Shown: positions 34,138-44,900, counted from the first letter of the stretch. The stretch: 64,000 nucleotides of DNA from Paludibacter propionicigenes WB4 (GCF_000183135.1 NC_014734.1:3038001-3102000), one strand, 5' to 3'. The notes: generated by a model from the letters alone, not told the origin. Program-made: numbers and translations.

Positions 34138-35874
34138 ATGAGTAAAGATAAAAATATACAAAAAGAGAGTAACTCAGTTCCCCCTCAAGGAACAGGGCTA
34201 TCTTCTTTTGAAACTCTCAAGGAGAACAGCAATTACCTGCGCGGAACTATTCAGGAAAGCCTGAAAGATCCGTTGACAGGATCAATAAAGGCGGATGACC
34301 AGTTGCTGATTAAATTCCATGGAACGTATCAGCAGCAAGACAGGGATTTGGATGACGAGCGTAAGCGCCAGAAACTGGAGCCGCTTTACAGTTTTCTTAT
34401 CCGTGTGCGTGTTCCGGGTGGAGTTACTACTGCTCAGCAGTGGTTGGCGCTGGATGGTCTTGCCGACAAATATGCAGACAAAGCCTTGAAATTGACTACC
34501 CGTCAGGCATTTCAGTTTCATGGTGTGCTAAAACGCAATTTGAAAACTACGATAAAGGAGATTAATCAGTCTTTGCTCGATACGATTGCAGCTTGCGGCG
34601 ATGTAAACCGCAATGTAATGAGTTCTGCCAATCCGTTTGAGTCGGCGGTGCATGGCGAAGTGGCAGAGGATGCAAAGCGTATTTCAGCGCATCTCACCCC
34701 TCAAACCAGTGCTTATCACGAAATTTGGTTGGATGGTGAGTTGGTGGGCGGAGGCGAGAAAGATTTCGAACCGCTGTATGGCAAAACCTATCTTCCCCGT
34801 AAGTTCAAAACAGCTATTGCTATTCCACCACGGAATGACACCGATGTTTTGTCGAACGATTTGGGATTTATAGCCATTGTTGAAAAAGGAAAACTCGTGG
34901 GATACAATCTCACGGTAGGAGGCGGAATGGCTTTCACTTTTGGGAATAACGCCACTTATCCGCGTGTAGCCGATGTGGTCGGATTTTTCCCAAAGGAAAA
35001 GATAGTGGACGTAGCCGAAGCTGTTCTTATTTTTCAGCGTGACCACGGAAATCGGTCAGAACGGAAAAATGCCCGCTTGAAATATACCATCGACCGACTT
35101 GGGCTTGATTTTTTCCGTGCCGAAATTGAACGTATTAAAGGAATAAAGTTTGAACCAGTTAAACCCTATAAGTTCGAAACTTTGGGTGATAAATACGGCT
35201 GGACAAAAAGTGAGGACGGACTGTGGCATTACGGCGTGTTTGTTGAAGGTGGTAAACTGGTCGATAAGAATGGCTATCACCCCAAAACAGCTATACGCGA
35301 AATAGCGAAAATTCACGAAGGAACTTTTATTCTTACCGGTAATCAGAATGTAGTTATTGCTCAGGTTTCGGAAACTAAGAAACCTAAAATTGAAGCTATT
35401 CTGAAAAAATACAAGGTTATCAACGCAGATAAGTTATCTTCGCTTCGTCAAAATTCCATAGCCTGTGCAGCTTTGCCGTTGTGCGGACTGGCCTTTGCGG
35501 AAGCAGAGCGCTATTTGCCAACGCTGGTTGATAAGATAGATAAAATTCTGGAAGCGAACGGACTTTTGAAAACACCCATCAGTATTCGTATGACGGGTTG
35601 TTCAAACGGTTGCGGTCGTCCATTTCTGGCCGAAATAGGTTTGGTGGGAAAAGCTCCGGGAAGATATAATTTGTACCTTGGAGCTAGCTTTACGGGCGAA
35701 AGACTCAACAAGCTTTACAAGGAAATGTTGTCCGAAGAACAAATAGTGGAAGCTTTGACACCGATTTTGGCAGATTACGCCCAAAGCAAGGAAGCCGCTG
35801 AACATTTTGGCGATTTTGTAATCCGAAAGGGTTACGTAAAAGCCACCACGCATGGCACTAATTTTCATGATTAG
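34138..35874 (+). CDS. cysI: Sulfite reductase hemoprotein subunit
   Basis: A 578-residue siroheme protein with the cluster ligands Cys443-x5-Cys449 (CAALPLC) and Cys488-x3-Cys492 (CSNGC), and the substrate-binding arginine region KLTTRQAFQFHG. It reduces sulfite to sulfide by six electrons in complex with CysJ. The conserved protein begins at about residue 27 (ENSNYLRGTIQE); the preceding ~26 residues are encoded by sequence related to the start of the next gene (35919) and have no in-frame ATG replacement, so the extension is probably translated. Confidence 0.96.
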   Translation: MSKDKNIQKESNSVPPQGTGLSSFETLKENSNYLRGTIQESLKDPLTGSIKADDQLLIKFHGTYQQQDRDLDDERKRQKLEPLYSFLIRVRVPGGVTTAQQWLALDGLADKYADKALKLTTRQAFQFHGVLKRNLKTTIKEINQSLLDTIAACGDVNRNVMSSANPFESAVHGEVAEDAKRISAHLTPQTSAYHEIWLDGELVGGGEKDFEPLYGKTYLPRKFKTAIAIPPRNDTDVLSNDLGFIAIVEKGKLVGYNLTVGGGMAFTFGNNATYPRVADVVGFFPKEKIVDVAEAVLIFQRDHGNRSERKNARLKYTIDRLGLDFFRAEIERIKGIKFEPVKPYKFETLGDKYGWTKSEDGLWHYGVFVEGGKLVDKNGYHPKTAIREIAKIHEGTFILTGNQNVVIAQVSETKKPKIEAILKKYKVINADKLSSLRQNSIACAALPLCGLAFAEAERYLPTLVDKIDKILEANGLLKTPISIRMTGCSNGCGRPFLAEIGLVGKAPGRYNLYLGASFTGERLNKLYKEMLSEEQIVEALTPILADYAQSKEAAEHFGDFVIRKGYVKATTHGTNFHD

Positions 35875-35880
35875 AAATGA

Positions 35881-35909
35881 CCCCTAGCCCCTGAAGGGGA
35901 ACTAAATTA
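35881..35909. repeat. CCCCTAGCCCCTGAAGGGGA repeat, copy 2
   Basis: Identical to 34084-34112, just 9 bp before the start of the precorrin-2 dehydrogenase gene. Confidence 0.75.
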
Positions 35910-35918
35910 CAACAGGAT

Positions 35919-36464
35919 ATGAATAAAAATATACAGGACGAAAGTAACTCTATTCCCTTTCAGGGGTTAGGGGTCAACTCCCCTTTAGGGGCTGGGGGTC
36001 GACGCGAAGACCTAAAATTTCTACCCATTTCCATCAATGTAACCAATAAGAAAATACTGCTTATTGGGGGTGGAAAAGTGGCAACGCACAAAGGAACTAT
36101 AATGGCTCGCTTTGTGACCAATGTGACGGTCATTGCTCCCGAGTTTACCGATGAAATTCTGAAATTGCCTTATACTTTTATTCAAAAGGAGTATAAAAAA
36201 AGCGATTTGGAGGGTTTCTTTCTGGTGTACGTTTGTACCGGCGATCATGATCTGAATGCCCGTATAAAAGCCGATTCGGAAGAGCTTGGAATCCTGACGA
36301 GCGTTTGTGACGCTCCTTTGTTATGCGATTTTGTGTCGCCGGCTATTCATAAAGCCGGTCATGTCACCATATCGGTAGGATCCAATGCTCGGGATGTTTA
36401 CAAATCCGTGGATATACGGAATCAGATTAAAGAACTGATTGATAATGGTACTATCCGTATCTAA
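35919..36464 (+). CDS. Precorrin-2 dehydrogenase / sirohydrochlorin ferrochelatase
   Basis: A 181-residue Met8/SirC-type protein: NAD-binding KKILLIGGGKVATHKG, then VTVIAPEF and the conserved SVCDAPLLCDFVSPA. It oxidises precorrin-2 to sirohydrochlorin and may insert iron to make siroheme for CysI. It is shorter than full CysG (no methyltransferase part). Residues about 11-30 (SIPFQGLGVNSPLGAGGRRE) come from an inserted GGGG/CCCC repeat (35953-36000), and no downstream ATG precedes the conserved fold. Its product could also feed the cobalamin cluster at 51.8-64 kb, since CbiX uses sirohydrochlorin. Confidence 0.9.
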   Translation: MNKNIQDESNSIPFQGLGVNSPLGAGGRREDLKFLPISINVTNKKILLIGGGKVATHKGTIMARFVTNVTVIAPEFTDEILKLPYTFIQKEYKKSDLEGFFLVYVCTGDHDLNARIKADSEELGILTSVCDAPLLCDFVSPAIHKAGHVTISVGSNARDVYKSVDIRNQIKELIDNGTIRI

Positions 36465-36481
36465 ATCATCGATTTCAGCAT

Positions 36482-36550
36482 ATAGCACATCACCATTTTA
36501 GTGTAGTTTCGGGTTTGGACTCTTCGCTGATTGGTGAATGTGCTATTTTT
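36482..36550 (+). terminator. Probable terminator of the sulfate operon
   Basis: ATAGCACAT (36482-36490) pairs with ATGTGCTAT (36537-36545), and CACCA pairs with TGGTG inside it; TTTTTAT follows. The long loop makes it weaker than the others. The rest of the 36465-36959 gap holds a promoter (36815), a possible leader ORF and otherwise AT-rich sequence. Confidence 0.6.
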
Positions 36551-36814
36551 ATATCAAAACCTTTCTTCTTGTCGTTGATTACCTACCTCAAATAAACTGT
36601 TTTATCCATAAAAGCAATTGCGGCATCTATGTAATAGATTTAGTATTCTTATGAGCTATTGCAATAAGAGAAATTATGCTGAGTTTAAAATTTCCACGAA
36701 ATCACTTTGCTGCATTCATCTTCAAATTCATTCATAGAAAGGTTGATGATAGGTATGGGTCATCAGTTAATAATATTATAAAACCCGAGAGCCCATAAAT
36801 TCAAAATATTTTGG

Positions 36815-36822
36815 TAATTTTG
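36815..36822 (+). promoter_or_regulatory. -7 promoter element upstream of the hybrid two-component gene
   Basis: TAATTTTG fits TAnnTTTG and would give a leader of about 135 nt before the regulator gene. No clear -33 element is visible. Confidence 0.4.
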
Positions 36823-36870
36823 TTGTCAGGCACATAGTAAATTTAGAGCAAAGAATTAAAGAATAAAGAC

Positions 36871-36948
36871 ATGCACTTTCATTTACCTCCGTATTATTTT
36901 CAATATTATCCGGAATTCACGTTTAATATCCATCGCATCGTAGAATAA
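36871..36948 (+). CDS. Possible 25-residue leader peptide
   Basis: A short frame MHFHLPPYYFQYYPEF... ends 12 bp before the regulator start. It is strikingly rich in Tyr, Phe and His. No homologue is known to me; it may be an upstream ORF or chance. Confidence 0.2.
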   Translation: MHFHLPPYYFQYYPEFTFNIHRIVE

Positions 36949-36959
36949 ACACGTAAACA

Positions 36960-39900
36960 ATGTCCCGAAATATTCAATATATACTCGCTTTACTGGTATT
37001 TTTAATTAGCCCGATTGGGTATGCCTCTTCATTGCCAATAACCGATGTGAGATATCTGACTCATTCCGATGGGCTGAGCAATCATAGGGTATTTACTATT
37101 ATTGAAGATCGCTACGGTGCTGTATGGATAAGCACAAAAGCCGGTGTTGATCGTTACAATGGCCATACGATAAAGAATTATACACTTACCGGTGATTTCT
37201 ATTTCGGAGATATGGCCGGAAGAACAATCCGTTTGTTTCAGGACAATCACGGAGATATTTGGGCCTATGACAATATCGGACGAATTTATAAATACTCGCC
37301 TATCTATGACCGCTTCGATCAGGAACTGAAGCTTGGAGACTTCGTTCACGAGAGCATAATGCTCAACAAATATGTCAGAAGCAGCGATGGAAAAGAGCTA
37401 TTCGGACTTACAAAGGGATTGTATATTAAAGATAAGTCCGGAAGCATAAAGCCGGCTATGACAGGTGTTGTGGTGAATGATATGGTCGAAGTGGGCAATA
37501 CCTGGTTTATTGGTACAAGCTCAGGTCTTGGTGTGTTGAAAAATGGGCGGAAGATATCTATGCACCCAGCATTTAAAAATACGAATATTCAGACTTTATT
37601 CTACGACAAAGAAACGGCAAAACTGCTGATCGGGACATTCAATGACGGGCTGCGTCTAATGGATATGTCCACGCAAAAGGTATCGCACATCCATTCCGAG
37701 ATTGATATTTTTACGAATCCGATACGGTCTATATTAAAACTAAATGCCAATACGATGGCGATAGGTATAGATGGTAGTGGAATTTACACGGTAGATCTTC
37801 GTAACAATAAAGTAGAACTGCTTATTAACTCCGAAGACAATAATGGCTTTAGTCTCCATGGTAACGGAATATACGCCATGCTTAAAGACCGGCAAGGCAA
37901 CCTGTGGGCCGGTAGCTACACCGGTGGAGTATCGCTCATTGGACTTACAGATTCTCCCTCACGGCTTATAACTCATGAGAGGGGCAACCTTAATTCATTG
38001 GCGAATGATAATGTAAACGCCATAGCCGAAAACGTAAATGGTGACATTTGGTATGCCACTGATCGGGGCGTTAGCATATTACTGAAGTCGGGACGATGGA
38101 TTCACACCCTGAACAAATATGTGGGTGTAACCTTGTGTTCTTCCGAAAACGGTAATATGTTGCTGGGTACTTATGGCGAGGGAATTCTTATCCTGGACAA
38201 GAACGGGAAAGTGGTGAAACTACTGAACAAACAGTCGGGCAGCCTGACGTCCAATTATATCTTCTCCATAAAAAAAGATCGCTCCGGCGATTATTGGGTG
38301 GGAGCATTGGACGGGGAACTAATGAATCTTGATGGAAGTGGAAAACTGAAACAGCGATATCCTGTCAATCTTGTGCTTTCGGTTACGGTAATTGACGATT
38401 ACCGGATTGCTGCGGCTACGGTGGACGGCTTTTATATTATTGACAAGAACAAACACACGGCGGAGCGTTACGCCTCTTCGCAGGAACAGATACGCAACAA
38501 CGTAAGTGCTTATATCATACCGATGCTATTCAATACCAACGGGACTGTGTGGCTAGGCACAGAAGGAGGTGGACTGAATCTTTATAACATCAAAACAAGG
38601 AAGATATTACGCAGTTACAAAACGTCCGATGGATTGCCTTCGAATGACATATACAGCCTTCAGGTTGATTCGAAGGGACGCCTGTGGGTAAGCACCGGTA
38701 ACGGAGTTGCTGTTATCAATGATTCTGTCGTGTTATCACTAAACTATCTCAAAGGCGTAGAAAAAGAATATAACAAGTCAGCAGCGATCCGGTTGAAATC
38801 CGGCGATTTTATATTCGGGGGAATATCGGGAGCCGTACGGTTTTCGCCCTCCGAGATCAATTTGATAGATTACTCTGCCCCTTTACGGATTACCGGATTT
38901 ACAATCGACGGAATAAGTGAATCGAAAAAAGATAAATTAATGCTTTCGATTCATGAGGGACTGGAAGACGGGCACATTACCCTTGCCTATAAGCAAAATA
39001 CTTTTACCGTTAATTTTGAATCCATAAACCTGCGTTATCAGGAAGACATAGCTTATCGATACATATTGGAAGGCTATGACAATGGATGGAGCGAAGTATC
39101 CGTAGCCGGTACTGCCACCTATAAAAATGTAACTCCCGGCAAATACCTGCTACGAATATGCAGCGTACGTAAATGCGACGGCAAACTAATCAACGAGAAG
39201 AAAGTGGAAATTGTCGTTTCACATCCCTGGTGGAGTTCATGGTGGGCATGGATTGTTTATGTTTTGCTTGTCGGTATGGCGGGTTACTTTATTTTTCGCT
39301 ATAAATGGTATCAGCTCCAAAAACTACACAATGAGGACAAAATACGATTCTTTGTCAATACAGCTCACGACATTCGTACCCCGGTCACACTGGTCATGGC
39401 ACCGCTTGATGATATCCGCAAAGATGAACAGCTTTCTTCAAATGCTGCTTATTTGCTCGATGTAGCCCGACAAAACATCCGCAAACTTAATACTATCACT
39501 ACGCAGCTGCTGGAATTTGAAAAAATCGATTCAGGTAATCATTCATTAAAACTTAATACAGTTGATTTAAGGGATATATTGCAAGAAGAAATCAGCAGTT
39601 TCCAGAATGCGTGCGACAAAAAGAACATACAATTATCACTGACCTTGCCCGACTTCCCTGCAAATATGCTCGGCGACAATCATCTGCTTGAGATGATATT
39701 TGATAATCTGATATCAAATGCATGTAAGTACACCAATGCCGGTGGACAGATCAGTGTAGTACTAAGTGCAACCAAAAATAAGGTCACCGCAGAAATAATT
39801 GACAGCGGTATAGGAATTCCTCAGAGCGACCATAAACATACTTTTTCTAAAGTGTTCAGGGCTCAAAACGCAGTGGATACACAAGAAATTGGTACCGGAT

Positions 39901-40910
39901 TTGGGTTGATACAGGTAAAACGCATTGTGAAAATGCTTCATGGCACTATAGAATTCAAGTCGGTAGAAGGAGAAGGTACCACTTTTACAGTCAGCTTTAA
40001 ACGGGTTTACGACGAAGCAATAAATTCGTCAAGACAAACTCCCGTCAACAGTTTGTCTGATGACGACAATTACCCATTATCAGATAACGTCATCGAGTCG
40101 GATCACAATAAAGATGTAACTGTACTTATTGTGGAAGATAATGACGATTTGCGTCAATATCTTGGAAAAACCTTTTCACCGGAGTATAATGTCATTTTAA
40201 TGCCTACGGCGGATGATGCGTTGTCCTACTTGTCGGAGGAATATCCGGATTTGATTATCTCCGATGTGATGATGCCCGGAACGCAGGGAGACGATTTTTG
40301 CAGAGCGGTAAAAAATAATCCTGAGACAGCCGGCATTCCGGTGATACTTCTGACCGCCAAAACCGGTCATGATTCCATCGTAACCGGGCTTCAAAAGGGT
40401 GCTGACGATTATATTGCCAAACCGTTCAGCACAGAGATTCTAAAACTAAAAGTACGGGGAGCCATTGAAAACCGGAATCGCTTGCGCAGTTATTTACTCA
40501 AACAAGCCGTAGTAAAGGTAACCTCCGAAAAGACGGCTAATGAGGTAGACCATGCGGATGAAAAAAGAATAGAGCCGGAATTATCGACAAGCGACCGCGA
40601 ATTTATGGAAAGAATCACTGAAATTGTAGTGGGTAATATGAGCAACACAGACTTTAGCATTGACATACTCTGCCGCGAAATGGCAATGAGCCGAACTCTC
40701 TTATATGGCCGGCTGAAGTCGCTAACAGGAAAAGCACCGCAGGAATTCATCAGGATCCTTTGTCTTGAGCGGGCAGCCGACTTGTTGCGTCAAGGAATGT
40801 CAGTAACAGACGTAGCTGAAGCAACCGGTTTTATAAACGCTAAATATTTTAGTACCATTTTCAAAAAACATTTTGGGGTACAGCCCAGCAAATTTATCGA
40901 AAAAGGATAG
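36960..40910 (+). CDS. Hybrid two-component system regulator (HTCS)
   Basis: A 1316-residue one-protein signalling system. In order: signal peptide (about 1-22), periplasmic two-propeller sensor of Reg_prop repeats (about 30-660), Y_Y_Y domain (about 690-755), membrane helix (about 765-785), histidine kinase with phospho-acceptor His803 (NTAHDIRTP) and ATPase N-box (DNLISNACKYTN), receiver domain with Asp1102 (LIISDVMMPG), and an AraC-type helix-turn-helix domain at the C-terminus. HTCS proteins bind an oligosaccharide in the periplasm and activate the adjacent glycan locus. Here the target is the GH16-susCD-GH3 operon, and a 21-bp direct repeat at 41008-41044 is a likely operator. Confidence 0.96.
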   Translation: MSRNIQYILALLVFLISPIGYASSLPITDVRYLTHSDGLSNHRVFTIIEDRYGAVWISTKAGVDRYNGHTIKNYTLTGDFYFGDMAGRTIRLFQDNHGDIWAYDNIGRIYKYSPIYDRFDQELKLGDFVHESIMLNKYVRSSDGKELFGLTKGLYIKDKSGSIKPAMTGVVVNDMVEVGNTWFIGTSSGLGVLKNGRKISMHPAFKNTNIQTLFYDKETAKLLIGTFNDGLRLMDMSTQKVSHIHSEIDIFTNPIRSILKLNANTMAIGIDGSGIYTVDLRNNKVELLINSEDNNGFSLHGNGIYAMLKDRQGNLWAGSYTGGVSLIGLTDSPSRLITHERGNLNSLANDNVNAIAENVNGDIWYATDRGVSILLKSGRWIHTLNKYVGVTLCSSENGNMLLGTYGEGILILDKNGKVVKLLNKQSGSLTSNYIFSIKKDRSGDYWVGALDGELMNLDGSGKLKQRYPVNLVLSVTVIDDYRIAAATVDGFYIIDKNKHTAERYASSQEQIRNNVSAYIIPMLFNTNGTVWLGTEGGGLNLYNIKTRKILRSYKTSDGLPSNDIYSLQVDSKGRLWVSTGNGVAVINDSVVLSLNYLKGVEKEYNKSAAIRLKSGDFIFGGISGAVRFSPSEINLIDYSAPLRITGFTIDGISESKKDKLMLSIHEGLEDGHITLAYKQNTFTVNFESINLRYQEDIAYRYILEGYDNGWSEVSVAGTATYKNVTPGKYLLRICSVRKCDGKLINEKKVEIVVSHPWWSSWWAWIVYVLLVGMAGYFIFRYKWYQLQKLHNEDKIRFFVNTAHDIRTPVTLVMAPLDDIRKDEQLSSNAAYLLDVARQNIRKLNTITTQLLEFEKIDSGNHSLKLNTVDLRDILQEEISSFQNACDKKNIQLSLTLPDFPANMLGDNHLLEMIFDNLISNACKYTNAGGQISVVLSATKNKVTAEIIDSGIGIPQSDHKHTFSKVFRAQNAVDTQEIGTGFGLIQVKRIVKMLHGTIEFKSVEGEGTTFTVSFKRVYDEAINSSRQTPVNSLSDDDNYPLSDNVIESDHNKDVTVLIVEDNDDLRQYLGKTFSPEYNVILMPTADDALSYLSEEYPDLIISDVMMPGTQGDDFCRAVKNNPETAGIPVILLTAKTGHDSIVTGLQKGADDYIAKPFSTEILKLKVRGAIENRNRLRSYLLKQAVVKVTSEKTANEVDHADEKRIEPELSTSDREFMERITEIVVGNMSNTDFSIDILCREMAMSRTLLYGRLKSLTGKAPQEFIRILCLERAADLLRQGMSVTDVAEATGFINAKYFSTIFKKHFGVQPSKFIEKG

Positions 40911-41007
40911 TTCACCCAATAAAAAACTCTTCGAATCTACAGGTTTTTTCGTAAATCTAAAAGAAACCTCCATTCTACATCCTTTGATATTCAGTTGTTT
41001 ACTAAAT

Positions 41008-41074
41008 ATGTCAGTAATCAAACTCTAAATGTCGGCAATCAAACCCGATAAGAAGTGTGAGCTTACTATTTTTG
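41008..41074 (+). promoter_or_regulatory. Promoter and direct-repeat operator of the beta-glucan locus
   Basis: ATGTCAGTAATCAAAC (41008-41023) and ATGTCGGCAATCAAAC (41029-41044) are direct repeats with starts 21 bp apart, the spacing expected for an AraC-type dimer bound to one face of DNA. TATTTTTG at 41067-41074 is the -7 box, 22 bp after the second repeat, so the operator adjoins the -33 region as for an activator. The GH16 gene starts 75 bp downstream. Confidence 0.65.
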
Positions 41075-41148
41075 CGCCAAGTCTGCCGGATTCACTTTGG
41101 CAGAAGCTTTACAACTGTGTTTAACTTTAAAGCTATTTTGGTAAGCAA

Positions 41149-41985
41149 ATGAACAAATTCACAACACTCCTTATCACCCTCGCGTGGGGAACGTGTACAG
41201 CCTGTTCGTCGAATAGAGATGAACCCGATGTATCTCCACCCCTGCTAACATCGAATGAAATCGTCGTATTTCAGGATGAATTCAAAACTTTCAATACCTC
41301 ATTTTGGAATAAAGAAACCCATGCTGCCGGATGGACCAATCAGGAGTTGCAATCCTACGATCCTTCTCATGTAACTGTTGGGAAAGACGGCGACAAAACA
41401 GTACTGATACTAACAGCCGAACGTAAAAATGGCCTAATTATGTCGGGCAGAGTAAATACAAAAGCTAAGAAAAGTTTCAAATATGGAAAACTTGAAGCAA
41501 GTATTAAACTGCCTAAAACAGCCAACGGACTTTGGCCTGCATTGTGGTTGATGGGCGACAATAACAAAGAATGGCCTGCCTGTGGTGAAATAGACATTAT
41601 GGAAATGGGAGATGCGGAAGGAATGCAATCCGGAAATGCATCGCAACGTGTCAATACGGCTCTTCATTTCGGGCCTGATGTCAAAAATCACGAACAGAAA
41701 TATTTTACGTCTAATGCTACTGCGAATCTGCAGGACGGCAATTACCATCTATATACAATGGTTTGGGACGAGAATAAAATTGCAGTGTCTATTGACAGCA
41801 TTCCCTTTAATACATTTGATATAAAGGATAACCCCTATTTTCATGGCAATTTTTTCATTTTACTAAATCTTGCAGTTGGTGGTGCATACACCGGTATAAC
41901 CGATATGACGGGAATAACTGCGCTTAAGGATGGTGAAAAAGCAGCCATGTATGTTGACTGGATAAAAATAACTGAGACTAAATAA
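41149..41985 (+). CDS. GH16 family endo-beta-glucanase lipoprotein (laminarinase-like)
   Basis: A 278-residue lipoprotein (acylated at Cys16 or Cys19) with the GH16 active-site motif EIDIME at residues 147-152: Glu147 nucleophile, Glu152 acid/base. The motif without an extra Met bulge loss and the WPALWLMG strand fit the laminarinase/lichenase side of GH16. It likely cuts beta-1,3- or mixed-linked glucan at the cell surface or periplasm. It leads an operon with susC, susD, an IPT-domain lipoprotein and a GH3. Confidence 0.93.
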   Translation: MNKFTTLLITLAWGTCTACSSNRDEPDVSPPLLTSNEIVVFQDEFKTFNTSFWNKETHAAGWTNQELQSYDPSHVTVGKDGDKTVLILTAERKNGLIMSGRVNTKAKKSFKYGKLEASIKLPKTANGLWPALWLMGDNNKEWPACGEIDIMEMGDAEGMQSGNASQRVNTALHFGPDVKNHEQKYFTSNATANLQDGNYHLYTMVWDENKIAVSIDSIPFNTFDIKDNPYFHGNFFILLNLAVGGAYTGITDMTGITALKDGEKAAMYVDWIKITETK

Positions 41986-41996
41986 TCATAATACAC

Positions 41997-44900
41997 ATGA
42001 AAGAAAAAGTAATTTCAAGAACAGTGTTGTGTGGAGCATTGCTTTTAGGTATCGCAACAATGGCTACGCCAGTTGTAGCGTTTGCCCAACAGGCTACTAC
42101 ACAGAACGGTGTCTCGCTAAAAAAAGTGGCGGGAACTGTAAAGGACGAAGGAGGCCCGGTAATAGGTGCTTCTGTTATGGAAAAAGGTACCTCCAATGGC
42201 ACCACTACGGATGTCGACGGCAGGTTTACACTGAATGTAAAAGCCGGTGGAACCTTAGTGATTAAGTACTTAGGGTACAAGAGTGCCGAGGTAAAAGTGT
42301 TGTCTGAATCGATTTCAGTGAAATTGGAACAGGATAACAGAGTTCTGAATGAGGTTGTAGTTACTGCATTAGGCATTAAACGCGACCGCAAAGCTTTAGG
42401 CTATGGTTTAGAGGAAGTGAAAGGCGGAGTATTCGAAAAAGCGAAAGAAACAAACGTGATCAATTCGCTTGCTGGTCGGGTAGCCGGTCTTGTGGTTAGT
42501 CAAACAGCAGGTGGTGCTTCCGGATCAACCCGCGTAATTCTTCGTGGTGCAACAGAAATGACAGGTAACAACCAACCGCTTTATGTAATAGACGGAGTAC
42601 CGTTGGATAACTCAAATTTTGGTTCGGCAGGAACTAGTGGTGGCTACGACCTCGGTGATGGTATTTCATCAATCAACCCTGATGACATTGAAAGCATGTC
42701 GGTGCTAAAAGGTCCCGCCGCTTCAGCGCTCTATGGTAGCCGCGCAAGTCATGGTGTAATTCTTATTACCACCAAAAAAGCCCGGAACGAACGCTATTCG
42801 GTTGAATATAACGGAACGCTTACTGTTGATAACCAATTGTCTAAATGGAATAACATTCAGCAGACTTATGGAATGGGAAGCAATGGTAGTTACAGTATTG
42901 ATGCCGTGTCAAATACGAACAAAAGCTGGGGTCCAAAAGCGGATGGCGGCAATATGTTACGATATTTTGACGGTACTCAGCATCCGTATCTCATAATACC
43001 GGACAATACTTCGGGATTCTTCCGAACCGGTCTGACTGCAAACAACACCGTCACGGTATCGTCTAATGCGGGAAATACAGGATTGCGTTTCACACTTACA
43101 GACTTGCGGAATAAAGATATAGTTCCAAAAACAAACATGGGTCGTAACATCTTTAATCTTAGAGCAAACACTACATTAAAGAAGGTGGATCTTGACTTCT
43201 CGGCCAACTACACGCATGAAAATGTACAAAACCGTCCGGCATTGGGTGACAGTAAGTCAAACATTGGTAAGAATCTTATGACTCTTGCAAACACTTACGA
43301 TCAGGCTTGGCTAAGTACCTATCAGGATAAAAATGGTGAATATTCCAACTGGAACGGAATGGATCCATACAATGTGAATCCTTATTGGGATGTTTACAAA
43401 AACTCAAACGAATCGAAGAAAGACTTGTTCCGCCTCCATGGTTCTGCCGTATGGAACATCGGATCACATCTCAAAATAAAAGGTACCGGTGGTGCCGAAC
43501 TTAATTGGTTCAACTTCCAGGATTTCAAAGCACCGACTACACCCGGATACGAAGCTGGTTATCTTCAGAACAATAAGTTCCAAAACAAAATGTACAATTT
43601 TGAATTGATTGCCACCTATAACAATCGTTGGAAAGATTTCGACTTCACAGGTACTGTGGGAGGTAACTTTTACAAGATTGATAAACAAACAACCATAATC
43701 ACTGCACAGGATATGCAGATACGCGATGTGGTAGCTTTAATGAGCTTTAACGAAACCAGCCTTCAGGAAAGCAGTTACCGCAAACAAATTAACTCCGTTT
43801 TTGGAGCTGTGAATTTAGGATGGCGTAACCTTGTTTATCTGGATGCTACAATTCGTGGCGATAAATCATCGACGCTTCCTGTAAACAACAATACTTATGT
43901 TTATCCTTCGGTATCAGGTAGTTTTGTGTTTTCCGAACTGATAAAACGCAACGATATATTGCCTTATGGAAAAATGAGAATGTCGTGGGCACAGGTTGGA
44001 TCAGATACAGACCCTTACAAACTAGGGCTTGTATACTCTAAGTCTAAGTTTACATATCCGGGTTATACTATTGGATACATTGACAACGAGGTTATTCCTA
44101 ACAAAGACCTTAAACCAACCAAAACCAATTCGTTTGAAATCGGTTTTGAGACAAAATTCTTTAAACAACGCATGGGTCTCGACTTTACGTATTACAATCA
44201 GATTTCGAGAAATCAGATTATGGGTATGGCGTCAACCTGGGCAACAGGCTATCCTTATCGTTTGATTAATGCCGGTGAAATACAGAACCAGGGTATTGAG
44301 ATAGCACTTAACACACGTCCGGTGCAGGTAGGTGATTTTTCTTGGGATTTGAATTTCAACTTCTCAAAAAACAATAACAAAGTAAGGAAACTCACCGATA
44401 ACATGGATATGTTTGAACTTGAAAAAGCATCGTGGCTTGATGTGCAGGTTGCTGCTAAGGTAGGTGAAAATTTCGGTTCAATCATTGGTCCCGATTTCAA
44501 ACGCAATGCCGATGGAAATATTCTTATCGACCCTGCCACCGGTCTGCCGATGTATGACAAAAGCAACCATGTACTGGGTAATGCTTCATGGGATTGGACA
44601 GGAGGTCTCAATACAACATTCAAATATAAAAATATTAGTTTGACAGCATTGTTTGATGTAAAAGTTGGAGCTGATCTTTATTCTATGTCTCAACGTGCGG
44701 CTTATGAATCTGGAAAAAGCTTGGCTACATTAGACGGTCGTGAGGCATGGTACAAATCGGAAGAAGAACGTCAGGCAGCCGGAATCGCTAAAGGTTCAGC
44801 TTCGTGGACTCCAACCGGAGGTTTTGTTTCTCCGGGTGTAATCGATAATGGAGACGGAACCTATCGTCCAAATGACATCAAAATCAATCCTGAAACTTAT

